The notes under the pieces: model-generated
What the model was told of the DNA's origin: nothing
Database searches by the model: none
The model's input: only the letters and a program-made list of their open reading frames with translations
Assembly (NCBI RefSeq): GCF_049445995.1
Contig: NZ_JBMSDZ010000010.1
Coordinates: forward strand, 1 to 64,000
Direction of reading: 5' to 3'
Length of the DNA: 64,000 bases
From: Dyella_A sp049445995
GTDB taxonomy: Bacteria; Pseudomonadota; Gammaproteobacteria; Xanthomonadales; Rhodanobacteraceae
Part shown: in pieces, positions 49,715 to 58,904 of the stretch
Position numbering within the stretch: position 1 is the stretch's first letter
Layout: each line of letters begins with the position of its first letter
Made by a program: the position numbers and the translations under genes

Positions 49715-51082
49715 GTGAGCGTGACCGCATGGATCGCGGCATGCGGCGTATTGCTGCTCGGTGCCGGCCTCACCTCCGGATGGATCAAGCGCCTGCCGAT
49801 CACTTCGTTCTGGCTGTTCCTGGCAGCGGGCATCGTCGCCGGCCCCTGGTTCCTTGATCAGGTGTGGCTCGATTTTCCACAGCACCCCGACTGGCTTGCG
49901 ATGGCGAGCGAGCTGGCGCTGTTGGTGTCGCTGTTCATCGGTGGCCTGAACCTGCGGATGGGCTTCCGCCACATTGCTTGGCGCACGGCATTGCGGCTGG
50001 CGTTTCCCGGCATGCTGCTTTGCATTGCCGGCGTCTGCTGTGCCATGCACTGGGTCTTCGGCACCAGTTGGGCGCTCGCCCTGCTGTGCGCCGCGATGAT
50101 TGCCCCGACGGATCCGGCGTTGGCGAGCATGGTCTCGGTGGACGACGCAGCGGACCGTGACGCGATGCGTGGCGCGCTGTCGGCAGAGGCCGGTCTCAAC
50201 GATGGCGCGGCCCTGCCATTTCTAGTCCTCGCCATGCTCATGCTGGAGCAGCCGGAGGGCGTTTCCCTGCATGCGCTGGGTCGCTGGTTCGCAGCCAACA
50301 TATTGTGGTCGCTGCCGGCCGGCCTGGTGATTGGTGGCGGCATTGGCCTGTGCCTGGGCCTGGTCGGCACCTGGATGAAGTCCATCACCAACGATACCGC
50401 GCCAAGTGACTTCCTTGCCCTGGCAATCGTCATGTTGTCGTATGCCGCAGCCGAATGGCTGTCTGGGTCGATTTTCCTTGCCGCTAGTGCAGCCGGCATC
50501 GGGTTGAGACGCGCCGAGCTGATGATCGTATCGAGGCACCCGCACCTTAGTGCCAACGACGGTCGACAGGAGGCCAAGGACGACGGCGGCCATCCACCGG
50601 CCGAGTTCCTGGTGGACCGTTCGGCCCGGCCGAGCGACAAGCTAGGGCCCGCCGAATCGATCGGACTGGTGGTGTCCGACGCGCTGTCCTTTGGTGACAC
50701 CCTTGAGCGCATCCTCGCCGCCACGCTGGTGTTTGCCACCAGTGCCGCACTGGCCCGACACTGGAGCCTGCAGGCGATCGCCGTGTCGCTGCTGCTGTTC
50801 GCACTGATCCGTCCATGCTCGGTCTATCTGGCCACCATCGGCTCGGGCGTGCCGCGGCCACGCCGCCTGCTGATGGGCTGGCTGGGCGTGCGTGGCATCG
50901 GCACTGTCAACTACCTGGCGTACGCGCTTACCCACGGTCTCGATGGGAACGACGCGGCCATGGCGACCTCACTGGCGGTCACCACCGTGGTGCTCAGCGT
51001 GATCTTGCACGGCGCGACGGCGCAGCCCCTGATGCAATGGCGGCGACGACGCCTGGCCCCCCGCGCCACTGAGCCCTTATAA
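49715..51082 (+). CDS. Cation:proton antiporter, CPA1 family
   Basis: A 455-residue membrane protein with 12 or 13 helices. The ion-site region has AMIAPTDPALASMVSVDDAA and SAEAGLNDGAALPFLVLAML, the latter with the Asn-Asp pair of CPA1 exchangers. A hydrophilic loop (about 265-310, SRHPHLSANDGRQEAKDDGG) precedes the last helices, and LMGWLGVRGIGTVNYLAYAL is also typical. It likely exchanges sodium or potassium for protons. GTG 49715 is preceded by GGAGGGCCGGC. Confidence 0.88.
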   Translation: MSVTAWIAACGVLLLGAGLTSGWIKRLPITSFWLFLAAGIVAGPWFLDQVWLDFPQHPDWLAMASELALLVSLFIGGLNLRMGFRHIAWRTALRLAFPGMLLCIAGVCCAMHWVFGTSWALALLCAAMIAPTDPALASMVSVDDAADRDAMRGALSAEAGLNDGAALPFLVLAMLMLEQPEGVSLHALGRWFAANILWSLPAGLVIGGGIGLCLGLVGTWMKSITNDTAPSDFLALAIVMLSYAAAEWLSGSIFLAASAAGIGLRRAELMIVSRHPHLSANDGRQEAKDDGGHPPAEFLVDRSARPSDKLGPAESIGLVVSDALSFGDTLERILAATLVFATSAALARHWSLQAIAVSLLLFALIRPCSVYLATIGSGVPRPRRLLMGWLGVRGIGTVNYLAYALTHGLDGNDAAMATSLAVTTVVLSVILHGATAQPLMQWRRRRLAPRATEPL

Positions 51083-51139
51083 AAGTTGCCAGCCAGCAGG
51101 CGTATTGCCAACCGGTGGCGACCATGAGTAACGGCCGTC

Positions 51140-51343
51140 GCATGGACTGCGCTGCAGGACTGTTCCGCCGTGCTGGTGCGCGACGGCATCGTCGACTGGC
51201 GCGAGCAGGTGCGCCGCCATGTGAGCTGCGAGGATTTCCAGGTGGGCAAGCGCGCCGCCGACTGCCGCTCCGACGAGGCGATCGAGCTGGCACTGCTGGA
51301 GACCTCCGGCAGCATCACGATCCTGAAGAAGCGCTCGGGCTGA
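51140..51343 (+). pseudogene. DUF421 (YetF) C-terminal remnant
   Basis: In this frame: AWTALQDCSAVLVRDGIVDW, REQVRRHVSCEDFQ and SDEAIELALLETSGSITILK. The pattern LVRDGxVDW...LAxLETxGxIxxxKK is the C-terminal domain of DUF421 membrane proteins. The membrane part and part of the linker are missing, and no start codon with a ribosome binding site is present. It is another remnant in this stretch of decayed genes. Confidence 0.55.
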
Positions 51344-52499
51344 CACCCGAGGCACGCGATCACGAACTCCCGGGACGCCTCCCGCCCCCCTCCAGCGCGC
51401 TGCGGCGCGGCGCCCGTCCGCGCGGCTTGTCGGTGGGGTGAATCCGACCCTCGCGCTCGGCGCTGTCGATGCGTGATCGCATCTGTCGTTGACGCAAAAT
51501 CTGGGCACGATGTGCGGCGTTTCCTCTCATTGCCATGTTGCTGGTCCGTCCCACGTGGTGGAGGCGGTATCTGGCACGCGGAGCCGTGCAGCCGAAGCGA
51601 CTGCAGTGTCGACGGACTCATGCACGTGCGTTCGAAGCGAGGACGCTCCGATCGCGCTGATACGACGCACACCATGCGCCTGCCGCTGGAGGTCGCACCC
51701 TCCTGGGGATGGACTGGCGCTCGCAGCTACGACCACGCCATCCCGAAAGATCGTCACGTGATCGACCCGCGTATCAGCATCGCCTTCCGCTGCCGCGCAG
51801 CCCGCGGGTGATCGAGCAGCCGCGTCGTGGATGAGTGCGTTCACCGAATCGCTGCGGCGCGTTGAGCCGGTCGCCCCGATCATGGCCGCTCGCGCCCATG
51901 TGGCCTCATCCGGAACCACTATGACCCGATCACCCCGCCACGACCGCGATCCACGCGATGGCGTACATGACGACAGCCCCTCGTCGAATACCTCGGCCAG
52001 CCGCCCCACCGGCGCGCCGCCGTCGCGCAGCGGGCAGGGCGGCACACCGCGAAGCCAGCCAGCGCCCGATCCCATCACCGCGCAGGTGCCGTCCGGGGGC
52101 GGCCCCAAGGCATTGGACACGGGTGATGGAGCCGATGGTCGAACCACGCACGGATTCACCGGCGACGACGGCGAACACGTGCCTGCCTCGCGCGGCGGCA
52201 TGCCACCGTCCCGCACGCCCGGTGCAGCGGCGGATCTGGGTGCCCACGGCGACACACGCCGCCATGGCGTGCCGCGCGATCCGGTCGAACGCACCAGCAG
52301 TGGCGATGCACCCAACGAAGGTGGCGGCACCGCGGGGGCGGAGGGTGGGCCAAGCCCGTACCGACGAGATACCCGGTGAGGATGCCGACGAGGCCACGAA
52401 GGCGGCAGCCAGAGCGGCAATGATGCACAGCGCGATTCGCAAGTGTGATATCGGCACCAGGCCGCTGAGCGGCCCGAGCCTGGCGAGGCGCCTCACTCC
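51344..52499. other. Decayed region without an intact gene
   Basis: More than 1.1 kb with several overlapping open frames on both strands, all of compositionally biased sequence. One minus-strand frame (up to about 52410) contains hydrophobic pieces such as LCIIAALAAAFVASSAS, suggesting a former membrane protein broken by frameshifts, but I cannot name a family. No RNA gene, repeat or IS end was recognised. Confidence 0.4.
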
Positions 52500-52775
52500 T
52501 TGGGCGCGGATTCGCGTTCGCAACGCTCGCGGTGGGCTTCGTCCCGGCGAAGGCTTCCTTCTTCTCCAGATCCGCAGCCACCGGCATGGCCTCCACGCCG
52601 TGCGCCTTGCGGATATCGCAGCGACGGCTTCCAGTTCGGTAGCGTCTGGTGCCGCCAGGCACACCGGATGGCCGTGGGTGGCGAAGCGATGGGCCAGGTG
52701 CAGACCGATGCTGCTGCTTGCGCCGGTGATGAGTACGCGTTCGGTGTTGACGGTCCCGCTGCGCTGGGTTGCCAT
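52500..52775 (-). pseudogene. SDR N-terminal fragment, frameshifted
   Basis: From ATG 52775: NTERVLITGASSSIGLHLAH, RFATHGHPVCLAA, TELEAVAA. One base is missing near 52620, after which the neighbouring frame continues as DIRKAHGVEAMPVAADLEKK. These are the Rossmann loop and first strands of a short-chain dehydrogenase. The catalytic Tyr/Lys half is gone. A ribosome binding site is not clear. It is inactive as an SDR. Confidence 0.6.
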
Positions 52776-53079
52776 GGCTGTCTCCGTCGGTGCCGGCCTG
52801 AGGGTTGGCAGGGATACGACCAAAAAGCGGCAATTCCGCTTGTAAGTGACTGACTACAGATAGATTCGCGCTTGAGTGGTGGCTTTTGCCCAAAGGGCTT
52901 TCGCGATGGCAGTGCATTCGCGTCCGGGTGGCTGGAAAGGAACCTGGGCGTCTGGCTGCAGACGGGAGGCAGGCCCATGATGGAGTGCCGTCAGCACCTG
53001 CTTAAGCCCTTAGCCGAGACCCTGATTGCACCCCGGGGCTTTGGTGACCGCGGTCGCTTCATGATGTAGCCGTGCAGCC

Positions 53080-53115
53080 TAAGCGATCGGCCACCCTGTG
53101 CTGGCCGGTCGCTTA
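53080..53115. terminator. Hairpin at the 3' end of the KfrA-like gene
   Basis: TAAGCGATCGGCCA and TGGCCGGTCGCTTA form a 14-bp stem with one G-T type mismatch around a loop of eight bases. The stop codon of the KfrA-like gene lies within the right arm. There is no T-run, so it may stabilise the mRNA end or act as a factor-dependent terminator. Confidence 0.45.
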
Positions 53116-54141
53116 GTCCTGCTCAGGCGACGCGCCGACCGGCTCTTTGGTTTTCAGCTGACAGAGAAACTCCTCGATCGCGCTCAGGCGCGCCTCGCGC
53201 CGGCGCTGGTCTTCGATGTCCGCCAAACGCGCTTGGCGCTCGGCGGCCAGCTCCGCGACATAGCGTTCGACGTCGGCGCGAAGCTGATCGCGTTCGTTGG
53301 TGACCCGAAGGCATTGCTGTGCCAACGTCTCGGCTTCCTTCTCTAGCCGTGGCACCTCTTTGGCCGTCCGTGCAGCCTGGTCGTGCTCGCGGCGCAAGGT
53401 TCGCAGCGCGCTCTCGCTTTGCCCCTGCAGTTCGGTCAGACGCGCGTTGTCACGATTGAGCTGCATGACCTCATGATTTTTGGCCATCACCAGTTCGTTG
53501 GCTTGGCGAAGTTCCACCTGCAAGGTTTGCACCTGATGCTCGTGGCGCCTAGCTTCGGCTTCCCGCTGCTCCTTGGCCGACTGCCGGAAATGCTCCAGCG
53601 CCTGGCGCGCCTGGCTGTGTTTCTCCTCCAGCGACTGGGCGTGGACGGCCTGTTCGGCCAGTCGCGCCTCCAGGCCCGTGGCCCGCTCTTTCAGGGCGCT
53701 GATCGCGATGGCCCGTTCGTGCAGTTGCCCCCGCGCCTCCTCATGGGCGCGCTTTTCCTCCTGAAGGACGGCCTCTGTCCGCTGCAGGCGATCGCTCAAC
53801 GCCCGACCCTCGCGTTCCTGGTGGGCGAGCGCCTCGGCAGCCTTCTGAGCGGCGGCGTCGAACTTGGCTTTGGCCTCGGCGATGCGGGTGTCGGCCTCCT
53901 CGGCAAGGCGTTTAGAGAGCTGGGCGACCAAGGTGCGCAGCGCATCGCTGATGACGATGTCGGAGGCCGGTGCGGTCGTGGCCTCTGCTTCCAGTTCCTT
54001 GAGGTAACGGTGGATGGTGGTTTTTGAGCCGGTGTTGCCCAGGGCCACACGGACGGCGTCCACCGACGGATGCTTCCCTTGCGCGATGAGGCTATCGCGC
54101 GCCTTCTGTACTTCGGTCTTGTACAAGCCCGCTCGCGCCAT
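53113..54141 (-). CDS. KfrA-like DNA-binding coiled-coil protein
   Basis: A 342-residue protein. The N-terminal 60 residues (MARAGLYKTEVQKARDSLIA, then DAVRVALGNTGSKTTIHRYL) match the KfrA N-terminal helix-turn-helix domain. The rest, about 90-330, is an almost unbroken coiled coil rich in Glu, Ala, Arg and Gln. KfrA proteins occur on broad-host-range plasmids, repress their own promoter and support partition. A chromosomal copy beside a toxin-antitoxin pair suggests integrated plasmid DNA. ATG 54141 is preferred; an upstream start at 54195 would lie within the palindromic operator region. Confidence 0.85.
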   Translation of the reverse strand: MARAGLYKTEVQKARDSLIAQGKHPSVDAVRVALGNTGSKTTIHRYLKELEAEATTAPASDIVISDALRTLVAQLSKRLAEEADTRIAEAKAKFDAAAQKAAEALAHQEREGRALSDRLQRTEAVLQEEKRAHEEARGQLHERAIAISALKERATGLEARLAEQAVHAQSLEEKHSQARQALEHFRQSAKEQREAEARRHEHQVQTLQVELRQANELVMAKNHEVMQLNRDNARLTELQGQSESALRTLRREHDQAARTAKEVPRLEKEAETLAQQCLRVTNERDQLRADVERYVAELAAERQARLADIEDQRRREARLSAIEEFLCQLKTKEPVGASPEQD

Positions 54142-54157
54142 AGCCGCTCTCCATGTT

Positions 54158-54190
54158 TTACGTACCGTATTACATACCACGTAATTACGT
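54158..54190. promoter_or_regulatory. Palindromic operator candidates upstream of the KfrA-like gene
   Basis: TTACGT occurs at 54158-54163 and again at 54185-54190. ACGTAATTACGT (54179-54190) is a perfect 12-bp palindrome. The AT-rich tract between contains TATTACATA-like bases suited to a promoter. KfrA homologues bind such repeats in their own promoter, so autoregulation is likely. Confidence 0.5.
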
Positions 54191-54413
54191 AACAAACAAT
54201 AACTAAAGTTCAGCTAGCTTGGGCGCCATAGTGACATGGGGTAATGTTGGATTATCCCGCCTGACCCGGTCAGAAGGTGAATTTGGCCCGGCCGGCAGTA
54301 CGAAACGGCGTTTCCGAGCCACTGCGGGGCTGGACGCCCGCGCCGAGGCCGGAACCGCGCTGCGGCCAAGGATTCGCCTGGTGTCGCTCACCTTTGGCGC
54401 TTAATTGCCTTCT

Positions 54414-54466
54414 ATTACACTTAGTGTAATAAGGTCATTGACATACCCATCTTAGGGCGCTAGGCT
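54414..54466 (+). promoter_or_regulatory. Promoter and operator of the toxin-antitoxin pair
   Basis: The palindrome ATTACAC-TTA-GTGTAAT (54414-54430) precedes TTGACA (54438-54443), a 17-base spacer and TAGGCT (54461-54466). The toxin ATG is at 54475, so transcription would start only a base or two before it, giving a nearly leaderless mRNA. The palindrome is a natural site for the HigA-type antitoxin. Confidence 0.6.
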
Positions 54467-54474
54467 GCCTGCCC

Positions 54475-54771
54475 ATGGATGTGGACTTCGAAGACGCCTC
54501 GCTCAAGAGGCTTGAGGCGGACCCGGGGTTCACGGCCGGCTACGACGCCGTGATCGTCAAAGCCTTCCGAAAACGGATGCAGCTCATCCGTGCGGCGGCG
54601 GACGAACGCGCGTTCTACGCTCTGAAATCCCTGCATTACGAAAAGTTGAAAGGAGACCGGGACGGTCAAAGCTCGATGCGGCTGAACGATCAATGGCGAC
54701 TGACCTTGCGAGTACAGCAGGACGACGACGGCAAGACGGTCGTGGTCATTTCCATCATCGATTACCACTAA
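54475..54771 (+). CDS. HigB/RelE-type toxin
   Basis: A 98-residue protein of the plasmid-maintenance (HigB) killer family. It has VIVKAFRKRMQLIRAAADER, LKSLHYEKLKGDRDGQSSMR and NDQWRLTLRVQQDDDGKTVV, ending in ISIIDYH, the usual C-terminal His. Such toxins cleave mRNA on the ribosome. The toxin gene comes first, as is typical of higBA. The antitoxin gene starts 20 bp after the stop. No ribosome binding site is seen before the ATG, in line with a leaderless transcript. Confidence 0.85.
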   Translation: MDVDFEDASLKRLEADPGFTAGYDAVIVKAFRKRMQLIRAAADERAFYALKSLHYEKLKGDRDGQSSMRLNDQWRLTLRVQQDDDGKTVVVISIIDYH

Positions 54772-54791
54772 CCCTTCCCGAGGATGAGTCC

Positions 54792-55907
54792 ATGAACACG
54801 GTTGCCGAAATCTTCCCGCCCGGTGAGTTCCTTCGCGAGGAGCTGGAAGCGCGTGGCTGGTCGCAGACCGAACTGGCGGAAATCATCGGCCGCCCGGTAC
54901 GGTTGATCAACGAGTTGATCGCCGGCAAGAAGGCGATCACCCCGGAAACGGCGATCCAGCTGGGCGACTCGCTGGGCACGGGCCCGGAGCTGTGGATGAA
55001 CCTGGAGAGCCAGTACCAGCTCTCCAAGGTTCGCCCCACGGACGGGCTGATTGCCCGTCGCGCCAAGCTCTACGAACGCTTTCCCGTGCGCGAAATGATC
55101 AGGCGCGGTTGGATCGAAGCCACCAAGAGCATCGAGGTGCTCGAACAGCAGTTCCTGACGTTCTTTGGGGTCGACAGCCTGGAGGCTGAGATTCCGTTCT
55201 GCCACGCGGCCAAGAAAACGGATCCGCAGGATCAACCGAGCATGCTGCAGTTGGCTTGGCTATACCGTGCCCGCCGCATTGCCTCGGAACTGGTGATCGC
55301 GTCCTATGCCGAGGCGCAGCTGCGCCAGGCGCTACCCCGGCTGTCGGCGCTGCTCTCGGCGCCGGAAGAAACGCGTCACGTCGCCCGCATCCTGGCCGAG
55401 TGCGGGGTGCGCTTCGTCGTGGTCGAGCCCATTCCCGGCGCCAAGATTGATGGTGCGTGCTTCTGGCTGACCGACGCCCAGCCGGTGGTGGCGCTGTCGT
55501 TGCGGCTCGATCGCATCGACAACTTCTGGTTCGTGCTGCGTCACGAGCTGGAGCACGTCCTGCAGCGCCATGGTCAGGACCGTGGCTACATTCTCGACCA
55601 GGATCTCGACGGCACCGCCGGCGATCAGGTCAGTGAAGAGGAAACCGTCGCCAACACGGCGGCCGCCAACTATTGCGTGTCGCCGGACGAGATCACCGGC
55701 TTCATGGCCCGGGTGGCGCCGTTCTTCAAGGAAGAACGCGTTGTGCTATTTGCCCAGCGCCTCAACGTGCATCCAGGCATCGTCGTCGGCCAGCTGCAAC
55801 GCCGGCTGGGTCGGTACGACCTGTTTCGCAAGTACCAGGTCAAGGTTCGGCAATTCGTGACGTCCTCCGCCCTCACGGACGGCTGGGGCGTGGTTCACAC
55901 GGCCTAA
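54792..55907 (+). CDS. HigA-type antitoxin fused to ImmA/IrrE-like peptidase domain
   Basis: A 371-residue protein. The N-terminal about 95 residues are a HigA antitoxin (IFPPGEFLREELEARGWSQT, then ELAEIIGRPVRLINELIAGK and AIQLGDSLGTGPELWMNLES). The C-terminal half is an ImmA/IrrE-type zinc peptidase domain with His251-Glu-Leu-Glu-His255 in VLRHELEHVLQRHG and a downstream Glu/Asn region (EETVANTAAANYCVSPDEI). Ordinary HigA has about 100 residues. The fused peptidase might cleave the antitoxin or another repressor under stress; that is inference. The ATG follows GAGGATGAGTCC. The gene ends a few bases before an IS5-type fragment. Confidence 0.88.
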   Translation: MNTVAEIFPPGEFLREELEARGWSQTELAEIIGRPVRLINELIAGKKAITPETAIQLGDSLGTGPELWMNLESQYQLSKVRPTDGLIARRAKLYERFPVREMIRRGWIEATKSIEVLEQQFLTFFGVDSLEAEIPFCHAAKKTDPQDQPSMLQLAWLYRARRIASELVIASYAEAQLRQALPRLSALLSAPEETRHVARILAECGVRFVVVEPIPGAKIDGACFWLTDAQPVVALSLRLDRIDNFWFVLRHELEHVLQRHGQDRGYILDQDLDGTAGDQVSEEETVANTAAANYCVSPDEITGFMARVAPFFKEERVVLFAQRLNVHPGIVVGQLQRRLGRYDLFRKYQVKVRQFVTSSALTDGWGVVHTA

Positions 55908-55926
55908 GAGGGTGTCGACAAAATAA

Positions 55927-56181
55927 TCAGCTTGCGAGTCTGGTAGCAAGGATACGCGCCTCGACCAGCCAAACCCAAGCCACCGGTGCCCATGACGAAC
56001 GGTCGTGGTGCGCCATCAGGCGGCGGGCGCGCTCGTTCCACGCATGGGTACGCTCGACCACCCAGCGTTTGGCCAGCACGACAAAGCCTTTAGCGAGTGG
56101 CTCCGGCAGCAAGGGCAACTGGACATCGTCCCAAGTGCCCGTGTTGCGATTATTCGGGTGACGGACGATCTCCACATTCAA
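55927..56181 (-). pseudogene. IS5-family transposase C-terminal fragment
   Basis: The 84-codon frame contains GFVVLAKRWVVERTHAWNER, ARRLMAHHDRS and WLVEARILATRLA. RRWVVERTxAW with the following Arg-Arg-Leu is the signature around the last catalytic Glu of IS5-type DDE transposases. The N-terminal part with the first two Asp residues is missing, and the homology ends near 56200 before the DUF3034 gene. One IS end may lie near 55910 (AGAGGGTGTCGACAAA). It is not functional by itself. Confidence 0.75.
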
Positions 56182-56223
56182 GGACGGGTGTACCGCCTCG
56201 ATGCCCTCTTTGCACTTGTTGGA

Positions 56224-57186
56224 TCAGAACTGATACTGGGCGGTGAGCACAAAACCAGACCCCAGTTGGCTGGGGTTTTGACCGGCCTTAAGTCCGTCGT
56301 AGATATTCTTCGACCCGGTATTAAGATAGGCGGCTACGAAAGTGACTTTGGGTGTCGGCAACCAGGCCAAGGTAATGTCGTACATCCGCGAAGTTTTCAT
56401 CGGCCGTCCGAGACGGTCGTAGCCCACATTGCTGGAGTCTGCGTATTCGGCACCCAAAGCCATATGCCCTGACATGAATTTGGGGGCAGGCAGACCTATG
56501 GCGATGGAAGCGAAATAGGGGTTGTCCCATTTCTGGCCGAAACCCTCGACCCCCATGAGATAAGCCTTGGTCCGACGCATGCCCACATTGAGAGAAATCG
56601 GCAATGGCAGGCCCACGTTCTTGTAGAACGTTTCGGTGAGTGCAGCATAGTAATCGCCACCACTGTCATCCGGGTACAGCCGCGTACCGCCAATACCGGG
56701 AACGAAGCTGGGGATCATTGTGGCGTTGTCGGTATTCTTGTTGATGTAGCCCACGGCAAAAGCTGGCGTCAATGCGCCAAACTGCCCGGGTTTGATTACC
56801 TGCAACTTGGCCGTGATCGTGGTGAAAGTGACCGAACCCGCCCCGGTAGCCTTGCTGGCATCCACGTTGCTTTGGCTGAACCCCACCTCAAAGCGGTTGA
56901 AGAAAGACATCTGAGCCGACAGGGCGGTCCACGTAAGGTTGGAGTCGGGAAGATTCACGTACCACACGCCAACTTGCGGTATGCCGACAACGGAGGATCC
57001 ATTCAGTCCTTCGCCGGGCTTGGCAATCGGATTGGCGATTTCGGCGGTTGCATTGAGGCCGCCACCGCTGACGCCTTCAATATTGGACAAAGGCGGTCCG
57101 GCAAGTGCCGGAGCGGATGCCAGCATGCCGATGCCTCCGGTGACGAGGCAGCGGGTGATTAGCGACATTTTCCTGGTCTTTGGCAT
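56224..57186 (-). CDS. DUF3034 outer-membrane porin-like protein
   Basis: A 320-residue exported protein with signal peptide (MSLITRCLVTGGIGMLASAPALA). The mature part starts GPPLSNIEGVSGGGLNATAE and is rich in alternating hydrophobic, aromatic beta strands ending in FVLTAQYQF, with the C-terminal Phe typical of outer-membrane barrels. It matches DUF3034. Its neighbours, ligase, racemase and dehydrogenase of acyl-CoA metabolism, suggest uptake of a lipid-like or hydrophobic substrate. The ATG 57186 follows AAAGGGGAGACACT. It is directly downstream of the acyl-CoA ligase gene (80 bp), same strand. Confidence 0.85.
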   Translation of the reverse strand: MPKTRKMSLITRCLVTGGIGMLASAPALAGPPLSNIEGVSGGGLNATAEIANPIAKPGEGLNGSSVVGIPQVGVWYVNLPDSNLTWTALSAQMSFFNRFEVGFSQSNVDASKATGAGSVTFTTITAKLQVIKPGQFGALTPAFAVGYINKNTDNATMIPSFVPGIGGTRLYPDDSGGDYYAALTETFYKNVGLPLPISLNVGMRRTKAYLMGVEGFGQKWDNPYFASIAIGLPAPKFMSGHMALGAEYADSSNVGYDRLGRPMKTSRMYDITLAWLPTPKVTFVAAYLNTGSKNIYDGLKAGQNPSQLGSGFVLTAQYQF

Positions 57187-57266
57187 AGCTAGTGTCTCCC
57201 CTTTGTTGATTTTGGACGAGCCGATTCGCGACCGGCACAAGGCATGGATCTGATCGATCTGATCCC

Positions 57267-58904
57267 TCAGGTTCCCAGTTGGTGATTCTTGTATTGCTCC
57301 CGCAATTTGGTCTTGAGCAGCTTGCCGGTAGCGGTGTGCGGAAGCGTCTCGACGAACACCACGTCGTCCGGCAGCCACCACTTGGCGACACGCGACTCCA
57401 TGAACGCCAGCAGCTCTTCGCGTGTCACCGGCTTGCCGACCGAGCTGCGAACGGCCAGCAGCAGCGGTCGCTCCTGCCACTTGGGGTGGGTGACGCCAAT
57501 GACGGCCGCCTCGGCGACGCCTGGGTGCGACACCGCGGTGTTTTCCAGATCAATCGACGAGATCCATTCGCCGCCGGACTTGATCACGTCCTTGGAGCGG
57601 TCGACCAGCTGCATGTAGCCATCCGGGTCGATCGTGGCTATATCGCCTGTGGGCATGTAGCCCTCGGCATCCAGTATTTCGCTCTTGCCCTTGTAGTAGC
57701 CGCTGGCGATCCACGGGCCTCGCACCATCAGGTTGCCGGAAGTTGTGCCGTCCCATGGAAGCGACTGCCCCGCGTCGTCGACGATCTTCAGTTCCACACC
57801 CCACACTCCCCGGCCCTGCTTCATCTTCAACGCCAGCTGAGCAGCTGGCGGAAGCGCCGCATGGTGAGGAAGCAAATTGAAATTCGATACGCCCAGAGGG
57901 CTGGTTTCGGTCATGCCCCACAACTGCACTGCACGAGCACCCAAGTCCCGATCAAAGCGCTCGATGACGGCTGCCGGCAACGCCGAGCCGCCGACCGCAA
58001 TGCCTTCCAGCCGGAGCCCGCGGCGGTCTATTTCCGGATGTTCATCCAGGTACTGCAGGAACATGAGCCATACCGTGGGTACACCCACGGAAAAAGTAAC
58101 GCCCTCGTCGCGCATCAATGTGTACAGGTTCTCCGCATCCATGCGGGGGCCGGGGAGCACCAGCTTGGCTCCCGCCAATGCAGTCGCATAAGGCGCCCCC
58201 CAACCGTTGGCATGGAACATGGGCACGACCAGCAGCAGGCTGGTCTGGGCGCCGAATGCCATGCCGTCCCTGGTGCAGACCATCATCGAGTGCAGCACCG
58301 TGGATCGATGCGAATAAAGCACCCCTTTGGGATTGCCGGTGGTGCCCGAGGTGTAGCACAGCGAGGACGCGGTGCGCTCATCGAACACCGGCCACTCGAA
58401 GTCGTCGCTTTGTGCGGCCAGCAGGTCCTCGTAGCAAAGAAGGTTGGGCACATCGATCGCCGGCATGTGGTCGCGGTCGGTGAGGGCTACGTAGTGGGTG
58501 ACCGTTTTCAGTGTGGGAGCGAGCTTCGCGACCATGTCGCTGAAGGTGATGTCGAAGAACAACACCCTGTCTTCGGCGTGATTGATGATGTACGTGATCT
58601 GCTCTGCAAACAGGCGAGGATTGACGGTGTGCAATATGGCGCCGCTACCGGAGATCCCGTAGTAAAGCTCCAGGTGGCGCCAGGTATTCCACGCCAGGGT
58701 GGCGGTGCGGTCCGACGGGCCAACCCCCAGACCCGGCAAGGCATTGGCGATCCGCCTGGCCCTGCGCCTGACCTCGCTGTAATTGGTGCTATGCAGCGGG
58801 CCTTCCGCGCTGCGTGAGACGATTTCCGTGTGCGGATGGAACGTCGCCGCGTAGTCGATCAGCGACGAAATCAGCAAAGGCCTGTCTTGCATCAATCCGA
58901 GCAT
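57267..58904 (-). CDS. AMP-forming acyl-CoA ligase (medium/long-chain type)
   Basis: A 545-residue adenylate-forming enzyme that activates a carboxylic acid to its CoA thioester. The motifs are the P-loop YTSGTTGNPKG, QLWGMTETSPLG (A5), GYMPTGDIATIDPDGYMQLV (A7), DRSKDVIKSGGEWISSIDLE (A8) and the catalytic Lys in PHTATGKLLKTKLRE. It resembles FadD/DmdB-type ligases of medium to long acyl or methylthio substrates; the precise substrate is unknown. ATG 58904 gives MLGLMQDRPLLISSLIDYAA. The open frame extends far upstream without homology. It is divergent from the racemase gene. Confidence 0.92.
   Translation of the reverse strand: MLGLMQDRPLLISSLIDYAATFHPHTEIVSRSAEGPLHSTNYSEVRRRARRIANALPGLGVGPSDRTATLAWNTWRHLELYYGISGSGAILHTVNPRLFAEQITYIINHAEDRVLFFDITFSDMVAKLAPTLKTVTHYVALTDRDHMPAIDVPNLLCYEDLLAAQSDDFEWPVFDERTASSLCYTSGTTGNPKGVLYSHRSTVLHSMMVCTRDGMAFGAQTSLLLVVPMFHANGWGAPYATALAGAKLVLPGPRMDAENLYTLMRDEGVTFSVGVPTVWLMFLQYLDEHPEIDRRGLRLEGIAVGGSALPAAVIERFDRDLGARAVQLWGMTETSPLGVSNFNLLPHHAALPPAAQLALKMKQGRGVWGVELKIVDDAGQSLPWDGTTSGNLMVRGPWIASGYYKGKSEILDAEGYMPTGDIATIDPDGYMQLVDRSKDVIKSGGEWISSIDLENTAVSHPGVAEAAVIGVTHPKWQERPLLLAVRSSVGKPVTREELLAFMESRVAKWWLPDDVVFVETLPHTATGKLLKTKLREQYKNHQLGT

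Noticed and set aside
51527..52420. Long minus-strand frame of nearly 300 codons
   Set aside because: Composition is Pro/Arg/Ser/Ala-rich without domains, and frames in both strands are open as is usual for GC-rich decayed DNA.
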